Below, one piece after another: positions 12,432 through 21,732 of a DNA stretch of 64,000 bases. The notes under the pieces are model-generated. The model ran no database searches and was not told where the DNA came from. It worked only from the letters and a program-made list of their open reading frames with translations. The position numbers and the translations under genes were made by a program. The stretch lies in the NCBI GenBank assembly GCA_023388715.1, contig JAEWFT010000045.1, positions 1 through 64,000 of the forward strand, written 5' to 3'. Positions within the stretch are counted from its first letter, which is position 1, and each line of letters begins with the position of its first letter. This DNA comes from Pseudomonadota bacterium (GTDB taxonomy: Bacteria > Pseudomonadota > Gammaproteobacteria > Xanthomonadales > Xanthomonadaceae).

Positions 12432-13367
12432 TCAGCCCAGCGCGTAGCCGAACTGCTGGCGGAACTGTTCGCTGAACTCGTCGTAGTCGAAGCGCTGGTT
12501 CTGCGTGCCCGGGTGCTCGACCTTCAGCGCGCCCATCAGGTTGCCGATGCGGCCAATCGTCATCCAGTCGTAGCCCTTCTCGATGCCGAAGATCAGGCCG
12601 GCGCGGAACGCATCGCCGCAACCGGTGGGATCGGTGACCCGGCGCTCGTGCGCCGGCGGCACGTTGTGGGTGGCGCCGCCTTCGTGGATGGTGGCGCCAT
12701 GCGGGCCACGGGTGGCGATGTAGGCCTTGACCTTGGAAGCGATGGTCGCCTCGTCCCAGCCGGTGCGTTCCTGCAGCAGGTTGGACTCGTAGTCGTTGAC
12801 GGTGACGTAGTCGGCCTGCTCGATGAAGGCGCGCAGCTCCTCGCCGTTGAACAGCGGCATCGCCTGTCCCGGATCGAAGATGAAGGGGATGCCGGCCTCG
12901 TGGAACTCGCGGGCGTTCTGCAGCATGCCTTCGTAGCCGTCCGGGCTGACGATGCCGATGGTCACGTCCGGCACGTCGCGCACGTGGTTCTCGTAGCTGC
13001 GCATCATCGCGCCCGGGTGGAAGGCGGTGATCTGGTTGTTGTCGTGGTCGGTGGTGATGAAGGCCTGCGGGGTGAACAGCTCCTCCAGCACCTTGACGTG
13101 GTCCAGCGTGATGTCCTGCTCGGCGAACCATTCCCGGTACGGGCCGAAGTCGCCGCCGACGGTCGCCATCGGGATCGGGTCGCCGCCCAGCAGCTTGAGG
13201 TTGTAGGCGATGTTGCCGGCGCAGCCGCCGAATTCGCGGCGCATCCGCGGGACCAGGAAGGACACGTTCAGGATGTGCACCTTGTCCGGCAGGATGTGGT
13301 TCTTGAACTGGTCGGGGAACACCATGATGGTGTCGTAGGCCAGGGAACCGCAGATCAGCGCAGCCAT
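12432..13367 (-). CDS. PfkB-family carbohydrate/nucleoside kinase
   Basis: 311 aa. Sugar or nucleoside kinase with the ribokinase fold. Seen: the N-terminal glycine-rich motif FGGCAGNIAYNLKLLGG and the C-terminal catalytic motif DPTGCGDAFRAGL, where Asp of GCGD is the base (the family more often has GAGD). It is close to bacterial adenosine-kinase-like members, but the substrate is unproven. The start at 13367 is preceded by GAGAC. It is divergent from mreB, leaving about 190 bp between the two starts. Confidence 0.92.
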   Translation of the reverse strand: MAALICGSLAYDTIMVFPDQFKNHILPDKVHILNVSFLVPRMRREFGGCAGNIAYNLKLLGGDPIPMATVGGDFGPYREWFAEQDITLDHVKVLEELFTPQAFITTDHDNNQITAFHPGAMMRSYENHVRDVPDVTIGIVSPDGYEGMLQNAREFHEAGIPFIFDPGQAMPLFNGEELRAFIEQADYVTVNDYESNLLQERTGWDEATIASKVKAYIATRGPHGATIHEGGATHNVPPAHERRVTDPTGCGDAFRAGLIFGIEKGYDWMTIGRIGNLMGALKVEHPGTQNQRFDYDEFSEQFRQQFGYALG

Positions 13368-13446
13368 TCGGGTCTCGGGGGCGGGCAAAGACCGCACAGG
13401 GTAGCGCCGGCGCGGCCGCCCGGCCAGCCCGTCGCGCCCGCTCGCC

Positions 13447-13479
13447 TTGCCCGCGGCGGGCCCATTGGCTAGGCTAGCC
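13447..13479 (+). promoter_or_regulatory. mreB promoter with palindrome over the -10 box
   Basis: TTGCCC (13447-13452) and TAGGCT (13470-13475) with 17-base spacing form a plausible sigma-70 promoter about 80 bases before mreB. The -10 lies inside a perfect inverted repeat GGCTAG-G-CTAGCC (13467-13479), which could be an operator. Confidence 0.5.
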
Positions 13480-13557
13480 GGTCACCGGCGCCTCGCGCCC
13501 GGCGGTCTCCCATCCCGCGTTCCCCCGCGCGGCGTCCCCCCTTCCGGCCATTCCCGC

Positions 13558-14601
13558 ATGTTCAAGTTCCTCGGGCGCTATTTCTCCAGCGACCTCTCCA
13601 TCGACCTCGGCACCGCCAACACCCTGATCTACGTGCGCGGCCAGGGCATCGTCCTCAACGAACCCTCGGTGGTCGCGGTGCGCCAGGATCGCGGCGGCGG
13701 CGCGCGCGCGGTGGCGGCGGTCGGCAGCGAGGCCAAGCAGATGCTCGGGCGCACCCCGGGCCACATGACCACGGTGCGGCCGATGAAGGATGGCGTCATC
13801 GCCGACTTCACCTACACCGAGGAAATGCTCAAGCACTTCATCCGCAAGGTGCACAAGAGCCGCTTCCTGCGTCCCAGCCCGCGCGTGCTGGTGTGCGTGC
13901 CGGCCGGCAGCACCCAGGTCGAGCGCCGCGCGATCAAGGAGTCGGCGGAAGAGGCCGGCGCGCGCGAGGTGTACCTGATTGAGGAGCCGATGGCCGCGGC
14001 GATCGGCGCCGGCATGCCGGTGACCGAGGCGCGCGGCTCGATGGTGGTCGACATCGGCGGCGGCACGAGCGAGGTGGCGGTGATCGCGCTGAACGGCATC
14101 GTCTACTCGCAGTCGGTGCGGATCGGCGGCGACCGCTTCGACGAGGCGATCATCAACTACGTGCGCCGGCACCACGGCATGCTGATCGGCGATGCCACCG
14201 CCGAGCGGATCAAGATGGAGATCGGCAGCGCGTATCCGAACGACGAGGTGCGGCACACCGAGATCTCCGGCCGCCATCTCGCCGAAGGCGTGCCGAAGAT
14301 GATCACCATCAACTCCACCGAAGTGCAGGAAGCCCTGCGCGAGCCGCTGCAGGGCATCCTTGCCGGCATCCGCCAGGCGCTGGAGCAGACCCCGCCGGAG
14401 CTGTCGGCGGACGTGGCCGAGCGCGGCATCGTGCTGACCGGTGGCGGCTCGCTGCTGCGCGACCTCGACCGCCTGATCTCCGAGGAAACCGGGCTGCACG
14501 TGCAGGTTGCCGATGACCCGCTGACCTGCGTGGCCCGCGGTGGCGGGCGCGCGCTGGAACTGGTGGACATGCACGGCAACGAGTTCTTCGCCCCGGAATA
14601 A
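13558..14601 (+). CDS. mreB: MreB, rod-shape actin homologue
   Basis: Cytoskeletal ATPase that organises lateral wall synthesis, 347 aa. Seen: phosphate-1 loop DLGTANTLIYV, phosphate-2 VVDIGGGTSEVAV and adenosine loop LTGGGSLLRDLD, the MreB signature set. Length is normal. The ATG follows CCATTCCCGC with only a weak ribosome site. First gene of the elongasome block mreB-mreC-mreD-mrdA-rodA. A structured 125-base spacer separates it from mreC. Confidence 0.98.
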   Translation: MFKFLGRYFSSDLSIDLGTANTLIYVRGQGIVLNEPSVVAVRQDRGGGARAVAAVGSEAKQMLGRTPGHMTTVRPMKDGVIADFTYTEEMLKHFIRKVHKSRFLRPSPRVLVCVPAGSTQVERRAIKESAEEAGAREVYLIEEPMAAAIGAGMPVTEARGSMVVDIGGGTSEVAVIALNGIVYSQSVRIGGDRFDEAIINYVRRHHGMLIGDATAERIKMEIGSAYPNDEVRHTEISGRHLAEGVPKMITINSTEVQEALREPLQGILAGIRQALEQTPPELSADVAERGIVLTGGGSLLRDLDRLISEETGLHVQVADDPLTCVARGGGRALELVDMHGNEFFAPE

Positions 14602-14639
14602 GCACGCCGCGCCGGCACCGCCGCGGCGCGGGCGTCGCA

Positions 14640-14694
14640 GGCGGGCGGCGGTTGCGCAGGCCTGCGCATCGGCGACACTTGCGGCTCGCCCGCC
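14640..14694 (+). other. Nested RNA hairpins in the mreB-mreC spacer
   Basis: Inner perfect 16-bp palindrome TGCGCAGG-CCTGCGCA (14653-14668) and outer pair GGCGGGCG (14640-14647) / CGCCCGCC (14687-14694). There is no T tract, so it is not a classical terminator; it may stall, cleave or stabilise the mRNA between mreB and mreC. Confidence 0.5.
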
Positions 14695-14726
14695 GTCCCT
14701 CCATCCCGCTGCGCTGACCGACTGAC

Positions 14727-15632
14727 GTGCCTTCCCTCGCCGGATCCCCCGCAGCCCGCCCCGGCGATGTCGCCGGCGTGTTGCGGTTGCTGGCCTACAT
14801 CGTCATGGCGATCACCCTGATGGTGCTGGACCATCGTGGCGGCTGGCTGGCGGCCGTGCGCCACCAGGCCGAAGCCGCGGTGCAGCCAGTCTGGTGGCTG
14901 GCGAGCCTGCCCTCGCGTGCCGGCCGGACCCTGCGCGAGGATGCGGTGACCCGCAACCAGCTGGCCGAGGACAATCGCCTCCTGCGCAACCAGATGCTGG
15001 TGGTGGGCGCGCGCAACGCGCGCCTGCAAGCCGCCGCCGCCGAGAACGCCCGCCTGCGCGGGATGCTGGCCAGCGCCGAGCGCGGCCGGCTCGACGTGCA
15101 GCTGGCGCGCATCCTCGACGTCGAGATGGATCCCTCGCGCCAGCGCCTGGTGCTGGATGCCGGCCGCAACGCCGGCGTGCGCGCGGGCCAGCCGGTGATC
15201 GATGCCGGCGGCCTGATGGGGCAGGTGATCGCCACCACCCCGCTGACCGCGACCGTGCTGCTGCTGACCGATCCGGACCACGCGGTGCCGGTGATGGTGG
15301 CGCGCACCGGCGTGCGCCTGGTCGTGCACGGCACCGGCCGGGCGGACATGTTGCAGCTTTCGGACGTGCCGCTTTCGGCCGACGTGCGTGCCGGCGACCA
15401 GCTGCTGACCTCCGGCCTTGGCGGCCTGTTCCCCGCCGGTTTCGTGGTCGGCACCGTCGGCGAACTCAAGGTCGACGACAGCCGCGCGTTCCTCGAGGGG
15501 CCGGTGGTGCCCGCCGCGCAGATGGATCGCGGGCTGGACGTGCTGCTGCTTCGCGGCCAGGCGCCGGTTCCCGCGGCCACGCCCGCCATGGGCGCCAGCC
15601 CGGCGGCCGATCCCGGCGGGGCCACGCCATGA
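14727..15632 (+). CDS. mreC: MreC, rod-shape-determining protein
   Basis: Periplasmic scaffold protein that links MreB with the wall enzymes; 301 aa. Seen: one N-terminal membrane helix (about residues 22-40), a coiled coil rich in N, E, R and A (about 70-112) and the beta-barrel core with ARILDVEMDPSRQRLVLDAG and GVRAGQPVID. It starts at GTG. The last 40 residues are a low-complexity Pro/Ala tail. The stop overlaps the mreD start (ATGA), so the two are translationally coupled. Confidence 0.96.
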   Translation: MPSLAGSPAARPGDVAGVLRLLAYIVMAITLMVLDHRGGWLAAVRHQAEAAVQPVWWLASLPSRAGRTLREDAVTRNQLAEDNRLLRNQMLVVGARNARLQAAAAENARLRGMLASAERGRLDVQLARILDVEMDPSRQRLVLDAGRNAGVRAGQPVIDAGGLMGQVIATTPLTATVLLLTDPDHAVPVMVARTGVRLVVHGTGRADMLQLSDVPLSADVRAGDQLLTSGLGGLFPAGFVVGTVGELKVDDSRAFLEGPVVPAAQMDRGLDVLLLRGQAPVPAATPAMGASPAADPGGATP

Positions 15633-16108
15633 GCCGCCCACGCAACGGCTGGGTATTGCCGGTCAGCCTGTTGCTGGCATTGCTGCTGGGGCTGGTGCCG
15701 CTGCCTGAGACGCTGCAGCCGCTGCGCCCCTTCTGGCTGGCGCTGGTGCTGGCGTACTGGTTGCTGGAAACCCCCGAGCGGGTGGGGCCGGGCTTTGCCT
15801 TCCTGCTCGGCCTGGTGGCGGACGTGGCGTTCGGCAGCCTGATCGGCGAGCAGGCCCTGCGGCTGGTGGTGCTGGCCTTCATCCTCGATCGCTTCCGCGC
15901 GCGGCTGCGCTTCTTCCCGCTGTCGCAGCAGGCGGTGACGGTCGGCGTGCTGCTGCTCAACGACCGCGTGATCAACGCGGTGGTCCACGTCGTGGTGGGG
16001 GTGCCGCAGTTGCCCTGGGGCTACTGGCTGGCGCCGCTGGTCGGGATGGTGCTGTGGGCGCCGCTGCACGTGCTGCTGGATGCCCTGCGCCTGCGCCGGC
16101 GCGCCTGA
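15629..16108 (+). CDS. mreD: MreD, rod-shape-determining membrane protein
   Basis: 159 aa, about five transmembrane segments, usual length and position for MreD. The sequence LLGLVADVAFGSLIGEQALRL matches the family-conserved loop, shown here only in part (GLVADVAFG). It overlaps mreC by four bases and is followed three bases later by mrdA. Confidence 0.95.
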   Translation: MSRPRNGWVLPVSLLLALLLGLVPLPETLQPLRPFWLALVLAYWLLETPERVGPGFAFLLGLVADVAFGSLIGEQALRLVVLAFILDRFRARLRFFPLSQQAVTVGVLLLNDRVINAVVHVVVGVPQLPWGYWLAPLVGMVLWAPLHVLLDALRLRRRA

Positions 16109-16111
16109 GCC

Positions 16112-18061
16112 GTGAACCGCCGCGCCCGCCCGCTGAAGGACCATGCCGCCGAGGCCGCGCTGTTCCGGCGCCGCGCACTCGTCGGTTTCGCGGCAGCGCT
16201 GGCCGGCCTCGCCGCGCTGGCAGGGTGGTACTTCCAGCTCCAGGTGGTGCGCCATGACGAGTTCGCCACGCTCTCCGAAGCCAACCGGGTGCGGCTGGTG
16301 CCGGTGGCGCCGGCGCGCGGGCTGATCTACGACCGCAAGGGGCGGATCCTGGCCGAGAACGTCTCCGCGTGGCGGCTCGATGCGGTGCCGGAGCGCGCCG
16401 GCGACGGCCAGGCGTTGCTGGCGAAGCTGGCCGGCGTGGTCGACCTCGACCTCGAGCAGCAGCAGAAGGCGCTGCGCGACTATCGCGCCAGTCGCCCGTT
16501 CAAGCCGGTCACCCTCAAGCTGCGGCTGACCGACGAGGAGGCCGCGCGTTTCGCGGTCAACCGCTGGCGCTTCCCCGGCGTCGACCTGCAGCCCTACCTC
16601 GGGCGCGTCTATCCGCACGGCGCGCTGTTCGCGCACGTGGTCGGCTACGTCAGCCGCATCGACGAGGCCGACCAGGCCGCGATGGGCGCGGCCGCCGGGG
16701 CCTACAGCCATGCCGGCAAGACCGGGCTGGAGCGCTACTACGAGGCGCAGCTGCGCGGCCAGCCGGGCTACCGGCGGCTGGAAACCAATGTCGCCGGGCG
16801 GACCGTGCGCGCGCTGGAGACGGTGCCGGCCACCTCCGGCACCGACCTGCGGCTGTCGATCGACCTCGACCTGCAGCAGGCGATGGTGGATGCCTTCGGC
16901 GAGCTGGAGGGCTCGGCGGTAGCGGTGGATCCGCGCACCGGGGAGATCCTGGCGATGGTCAGCCTGCCGTCGTTCGATCCCAACCTGTTCGTCAACGGGA
17001 TCAGCCACGCCGATTTCCGCGCCCTCAACGACAACCCCTCGCGGCCGCAGTTCAACCGCGTGGTGCTGGGCGGGGTGGCGCCGGGCTCGACGATCAAGCC
17101 GCTGCTGGCGCTGGCCGGGCTCGACAGCGGGGTGCGCCGCGCCGCGGACCGGACCCTGTCCACCGGCATGTTCCACCTGCCGGGCCAGCGCCGCGGCTAT
17201 GGCGACTCCCATCGCGGCGGCCACGGCTGGACCGACCTGCGCAAGTCGATCTACGAATCGGTCAACACCTACTACTACCGGCTGGCACTGGACATGGGCA
17301 TCGCCCAGGTCGATCACTACATGGAGCGGTACGGCTTCGGCAGGCCGACCGGGGTCGACCTGGCCGGCGAGATCGGCGGCATCCTGCCGTCGCCGGCCTG
17401 GAAAGCGGCCAACGCGGCCAACCAGGGCAAGTGGTATCCGGGCGACACCGTGATCACCGGCATCGGCCAGGGCTTCTGGAAAGCCACCCCGCTGCAGCTG
17501 GCGCAGGCCACCGCCGGCCTGGCCAGCGGCTGGATCCGCCGCCCGCACCTGGTCAAGGACACCCGCGCCGGCTTCCAGGCGCCATGGACGCCGGTGCCGT
17601 TGCAGGACCAGCGCCGGATGAGCGACAGCGAGGCCCACCTCGCCGCAGTGCGCGAGGGCATGGTGCTCACCGTGCACGGCCCCGGTACCGCCACCAACAT
17701 CCGCCATGGGTTGACCTACCAGATCGCCGGCAAGACGGGTACCGCGCAGGTAGTGAGCCGCCGGGGTAGCGCGGCGGTCAACCCGCGCTCGCTGCCCATG
17801 CACCTGCGCCACCGCGCGCTGTTCATCGCCTTCGCCCCCGCGGAAGCACCGACGATCGCGATCGCGGTGGCGGTCGAGGGCGGCGGCTACGGCAGCTCCA
17901 CTGCCGCGCCGATCGCGCGCAAGGTGTTCGATGCGTGGCTGCTGGGCAAGCCGGCCGCGCCGGTGCAGCCAAGGGCGGCAGACCAGCCTGCGGCGCCTGC
18001 GCTGTTCGCCAACGTGACCGGCTCGCCGGACGCCACGCCCGCCGCGGGAGCCACGCGATGA
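16112..18061 (+). CDS. mrdA: Penicillin-binding protein 2, elongasome transpeptidase
   Basis: D,D-transpeptidase that crosslinks side-wall peptidoglycan together with RodA. 649 aa, GTG start. Seen: membrane anchor at about residues 23-42, PBP dimer/pedestal region with ARGLIYDRKGRILAEN, then the transpeptidase domain with Ser326-x-x-Lys329 in PGSTIKP, Ser383-Val-Asn385 and Lys541-Thr-Gly543. All catalytic motifs are present. The C-terminal 40 residues are a Pro/Ala-rich tail that ends by overlapping the rodA start (ATGA). Confidence 0.97.
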   Translation: MNRRARPLKDHAAEAALFRRRALVGFAAALAGLAALAGWYFQLQVVRHDEFATLSEANRVRLVPVAPARGLIYDRKGRILAENVSAWRLDAVPERAGDGQALLAKLAGVVDLDLEQQQKALRDYRASRPFKPVTLKLRLTDEEAARFAVNRWRFPGVDLQPYLGRVYPHGALFAHVVGYVSRIDEADQAAMGAAAGAYSHAGKTGLERYYEAQLRGQPGYRRLETNVAGRTVRALETVPATSGTDLRLSIDLDLQQAMVDAFGELEGSAVAVDPRTGEILAMVSLPSFDPNLFVNGISHADFRALNDNPSRPQFNRVVLGGVAPGSTIKPLLALAGLDSGVRRAADRTLSTGMFHLPGQRRGYGDSHRGGHGWTDLRKSIYESVNTYYYRLALDMGIAQVDHYMERYGFGRPTGVDLAGEIGGILPSPAWKAANAANQGKWYPGDTVITGIGQGFWKATPLQLAQATAGLASGWIRRPHLVKDTRAGFQAPWTPVPLQDQRRMSDSEAHLAAVREGMVLTVHGPGTATNIRHGLTYQIAGKTGTAQVVSRRGSAAVNPRSLPMHLRHRALFIAFAPAEAPTIAIAVAVEGGGYGSSTAAPIARKVFDAWLLGKPAAPVQPRAADQPAAPALFANVTGSPDATPAAGATR

Positions 18062-19167
18062 ACGCCCTGCTGTACCTGCTTGGCGACCTGCTGCGGCGCT
18101 TCCTGCGAACGCTCGACCTGCCGCTGCTGGGGGCGTTGCTGGCGATCATGGGCATCGGCCTTGCCACCCTCTACAGCGCGAGCAACGAATCCAGCCGCGT
18201 GCTGGCCACCCAGGGCGTGTACTTCGGCGTGGGGCTGTCGGCGCTGTGGATCGCCTCCCGCGTCCCCGCGCACCTGCTCAAGCAGTTCACACCAACCCTG
18301 TTCGCGCTGACCATGGTGCCGCTGGTGGTGGTGCTGTTCGTGGGCCGCGGCAAGTACGGCAACCACTGGATCGACCTCGGCTTCTTCAACCTGCAGCCAT
18401 CGGAGCTGGCCAAATTGAGCCTGCCGATGATGCTGGCCTGGCACCTCGACCGGCAGCGCCTGCCGCCACAGCTGTCCACGCTCGCGATCGCCGCCCTGTT
18501 GATCGCGATCCCGGTCGGGCTGGTGCTGCTGCAGCGCGACTTCGGCACCGCGGTGCTGGTGCTGGCCGCGGGCATGTTCGCGCTGTTCCTGGCCGGGCTG
18601 TCGTGGTGGTGGCTGGTGGCAGCCGGGGGCGCGGCGGCGGCGGCGGCCCCGATCGCGTGGTTCTGGCTGCTGCGGCCCTACCAGAAGGACCGCATACTGA
18701 CCTTCCTGGATCCCGAGTCCGATCCGATGGGCGCCGGCTGGAACATCATCCAGAGCAAGATCGCCATTGGCGGCGGCGGGTTGGCCGGCAAGGGCTGGGG
18801 ACAGGGCAGCCAGTCGCACCTGAACTACGTGCCCGAGCACACCACCGACTTCATCTTCGCCGTGCTCAGCGAGGAATTCGGTTGGATCGGGGTGGCGCTG
18901 GTGCTGGCGCTGTACCTGTTCGTGATCGGTCGCTGCCTGTGGCTGGCGGCGGATTCGCGCGACGGTTACGCGCGCCTGCTCACCGGCGCGCTCGGGCTGT
19001 CCCTGTTCGTCTACGTGCTGGTCAACGGCGGCATGGTCTCGGGCTTGCTGCCGGTGGTCGGAGTGCCGATGCCGCTGCTGAGCTACGGCGGCACCGCGCC
19101 GGTCACGCTGCTGGCCGGATTCGGGGTGGTGATGGCCCTCAAGGCCAGACGCCCCGTGCACCGTTGA
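18058..19167 (+). CDS. rodA: RodA, SEDS peptidoglycan glycosyltransferase
   Basis: Polymerises lipid II into glycan strands in the elongasome; 369 aa and about ten transmembrane helices. Seen: SEDS features GRGKYGNHWIDLG, QPSELAKL, LLQRDFGTA, NYVPEHTTDFIFAVLSEEFG and the C-terminal PLLSYGGTAPVTLL. Coupled to mrdA by a four-base overlap. Last gene of the mre block; mltB follows with 55 bases and its own promoter-like GATAAC. Confidence 0.97.
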   Translation: MNALLYLLGDLLRRFLRTLDLPLLGALLAIMGIGLATLYSASNESSRVLATQGVYFGVGLSALWIASRVPAHLLKQFTPTLFALTMVPLVVVLFVGRGKYGNHWIDLGFFNLQPSELAKLSLPMMLAWHLDRQRLPPQLSTLAIAALLIAIPVGLVLLQRDFGTAVLVLAAGMFALFLAGLSWWWLVAAGGAAAAAAPIAWFWLLRPYQKDRILTFLDPESDPMGAGWNIIQSKIAIGGGGLAGKGWGQGSQSHLNYVPEHTTDFIFAVLSEEFGWIGVALVLALYLFVIGRCLWLAADSRDGYARLLTGALGLSLFVYVLVNGGMVSGLLPVVGVPMPLLSYGGTAPVTLLAGFGVVMALKARRPVHR

Positions 19168-19222
19168 AACCTGAATGGGAGCATTCCGGCGACGTGACCG
19201 TCGCGTGATAACCTCCGCCGCA

Positions 19223-20356
19223 ATGACCCGACGCGTCCTGCTCCCCAGCCTCGCCGCGCTCGCGCTTGCCGCCTGCGCGGTCCCGCCGCCGCCGCAGATG
19301 CCGTCTCCGTCCGCGCCCAGTGCGCCGCCGGCGACACCGGCGCCGGCGCCGGCACCCGCGGTGAACCCGTTGCCGCCGTATTCGCCGGCGATGGAAGCCG
19401 CCTGGCGCGCCGAGTTCGCCCGCGAGACCGCGCAGCGCTACGGCGTCCCGGTGGCGCAGGTGGAGGCCGTGCTGGCGCGCGCCAGCGTGCGTGATTCGAT
19501 CGTCGCAGCGATGTCGCGCCCGGCGGAAGCCAAGCCATGGCGCGACTACCGCCCGATCTTCATCCAGCCCAGCCGGATCGAGGGCGGCCGCGCCTTCCTC
19601 GCGACCCACCGCGCCGCCCTGCAGCGCGCGGAGGACCGCTACGGCGTGCCCAAGGAAATCATCGTCGCCATCATCGGCGTGGAAACCAGCTACGGCGGCA
19701 ACAAGGGCAGCCATGGCGTGGTGGACGCGCTGTACACGCTGGCGATCGCCTATCCGCGCAGCGGCAAGCCCGAGCAGGTCGCGCGCGAGATCAGCCGCCA
19801 GGCCTTCTTCCGCGACGAGCTCGCGCAGCTGTTCCGGCTGGCGCAGGAGGAATCGCTCGAGATCGGCGCGCTCAAGGGCAGTTACGCCGGCGCCATGGGC
19901 TGGGGCCAGTTCATGCCTTCCAGCTATCGCGACTTCGCGATGGATGGCGACGGGGATGGCCGCCGCGACCTGTTCAACAACCTCGACGACGTGTTCGCCT
20001 CGGTCGCCAACTACTTCGCGAAGAAGGGCAACTGGCAGCGTGGCGGCCCGGTGATGCAGCGCGCCCTGCGTGATGCGGGCGCCGCCGACTTCGTCAATCC
20101 GGGCAATTCGGTGACGCTGGACCAGACCCTGGCGACGCTGGCCGCCGCCGGCTATCGTCCCGCCGTCGCGCCGCCCCCCGGCGCCGCCAGCCAGCCGGTC
20201 ACCCTGGTCACGCTCGAGGGCTTGGCCGGTCCCGAGTACTGGATCGTCTACAACAATTTCAAGGCCATCACGACGTACAACATCTCGCGGCTGTACGCGA
20301 CCGCTGTCTACCAGCTGTCGCGCGCGATCGCCGGACAGGAGCCCGTCGCCCCATGA
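19223..20356 (+). CDS. mltB: MltB, membrane-bound lytic murein transglycosylase B
   Basis: Outer-membrane lipoprotein that cleaves peptidoglycan to 1,6-anhydro-MurNAc ends. 377 aa. Lipobox LAAC with Cys18, a Pro/Ala linker (to about 50), then the SLT family 3 domain. The catalytic Glu is Glu154 in IGVETSYGGNKG; AMGWGQFMPSSY is the substrate-groove motif. GATAAC at 19207-19212 ends ten bases before the ATG. The stop overlaps rlpA by four bases, so hydrolase and RlpA are made together. Confidence 0.95.
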   Translation: MTRRVLLPSLAALALAACAVPPPPQMPSPSAPSAPPATPAPAPAPAVNPLPPYSPAMEAAWRAEFARETAQRYGVPVAQVEAVLARASVRDSIVAAMSRPAEAKPWRDYRPIFIQPSRIEGGRAFLATHRAALQRAEDRYGVPKEIIVAIIGVETSYGGNKGSHGVVDALYTLAIAYPRSGKPEQVAREISRQAFFRDELAQLFRLAQEESLEIGALKGSYAGAMGWGQFMPSSYRDFAMDGDGDGRRDLFNNLDDVFASVANYFAKKGNWQRGGPVMQRALRDAGAADFVNPGNSVTLDQTLATLAAAGYRPAVAPPPGAASQPVTLVTLEGLAGPEYWIVYNNFKAITTYNISRLYATAVYQLSRAIAGQEPVAP

Positions 20357-21621
20357 ACCAGATCCCGTCGAAACTTCGCCTGCTGACCGCGGCCGCGCTG
20401 CCGCTGGCCCTGGCCGCCTGCGCCAGCACCGGCAACGCCGCAAGGCAGCCCGCCCAGCCCGCGGTGGCCACCCAGCCGCCGCCCGCTGCCGCGCCGGGCA
20501 CGCCCAAGGTCTCGCCCTACGCGCCCGCGCAGGAAGACCTGAGCAAGCGCGGCGACTACGTGGCCGGCGGCCTGTTCCGTCCGGGCGTTGCCGACACCGT
20601 GCCCGACTACATTCCCGACGTGGACGCCATCCCCGAGCCAGAGGTGCGCGAAGAGCCGCGCTCGCGCGGCGGCAACCGCGCCTACAGTGTGCTCGGGAAG
20701 AGCTACAAGGTGATGGACAGCGCCGATGGCTACGTCGAGGAAGGCGGCGCCTCGTATTACGGCAACAAGTTCCATGGCCGGCGCACCTCCAACCAGGAGG
20801 TGTACGACATGTACGCCTTCACCGCCGCCCACAAGACGTTGCCGTTGCCCAGCTTCGCGCGGGTGACCAACCTCGCCAACGGCAAGTCGGTGGTGGTGCG
20901 CATCAATGATCGCGGCCCCTTCCACGCCGGCCGCATCATCGACCTCAGCTATGCCGCCGCGGTGAAGCTTGGCTACCGCCAGCAGGGCACCGCGCGGGTC
21001 CGGGTCGAGGCGCTGCGCCCCGGGAGCGGGACGCTGGTGGCAAAGGCGGACACCAGCGCGCTGGACACGCTGGTCGACAAGCTGCCGCAGGCGCTCGCCG
21101 CCGCCGGCCCGGCGTCGCCGCAGGCCGCGCCCGCCGCCGCGCCTTCCTATCGGTTCGACATGCGCCAGGACGGCAAGGTGATGACCGCCGACGAATTCGA
21201 CGCGTGGATGGCCAGCCGCCGCGTGCGGGTCGCCACCGGCAAGCCCGGCACGCCGGATCCGGCGCCGCAGGCCGCCGCAGCAGCCGCGCCCGCGAGGAAC
21301 CCGGTGGTGGTTGCCGCGACGCCGCCGCCGTCACCGGTCACCGCGGCCGCGGTAGTCGCCGCGACCCGCCCGCCGGAGGGTGCGGCGGCCAGCACCGTCA
21401 CCCTGCAGGTCGCAAGCTTTGCTGACCAGCGCAACGCCGAGCAGGCGCTGGGCCTGCTGCATGGCGCGGCCATCGCCCGCGCCCAGCTGTTTGACGCCGA
21501 CGTCAACGGGCGCAAGATCTGGCGCCTGCGCATCGGCCCGGTCGATGAAACCACCGCGCCGGAACTTGCGGCGCGCATCGTGGGTCTCGGGTTCGAGCAA
21601 CCGCAACGCGTGCGCAACTGA
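20353..21621 (+). CDS. rlpA: RlpA, septal-ring lipoprotein with SPOR domain
   Basis: Lytic transglycosylase family acting on denuded glycan strands at the septum. 422 aa. Lipobox LAAC with Cys23; double-psi beta-barrel at about 130-220 with EGGASYYGNKFHGRRTS and RINDRGPFHAGRIIDLS; a Pro/Ala linker; and a C-terminal SPOR domain (about 345-420, VTLQVASFADQRNAEQAL) that binds denuded peptidoglycan. Coupled to mltB by ATGA overlap. Confidence 0.95.
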   Translation: MNQIPSKLRLLTAAALPLALAACASTGNAARQPAQPAVATQPPPAAAPGTPKVSPYAPAQEDLSKRGDYVAGGLFRPGVADTVPDYIPDVDAIPEPEVREEPRSRGGNRAYSVLGKSYKVMDSADGYVEEGGASYYGNKFHGRRTSNQEVYDMYAFTAAHKTLPLPSFARVTNLANGKSVVVRINDRGPFHAGRIIDLSYAAAVKLGYRQQGTARVRVEALRPGSGTLVAKADTSALDTLVDKLPQALAAAGPASPQAAPAAAPSYRFDMRQDGKVMTADEFDAWMASRRVRVATGKPGTPDPAPQAAAAAAPARNPVVVAATPPPSPVTAAAVVAATRPPEGAAASTVTLQVASFADQRNAEQALGLLHGAAIARAQLFDADVNGRKIWRLRIGPVDETTAPELAARIVGLGFEQPQRVRN

Positions 21622-21732
21622 CGCACCGCGTTTGCGCGCCGCTCGCAGGGCGGCCGCCCCGATCGCAGCTTAAGATGACGGCTTGAGCCATTCGATGCCG
21701 CGCATGCGCGCGGCTTTCCAGGAGTCTGTTTG

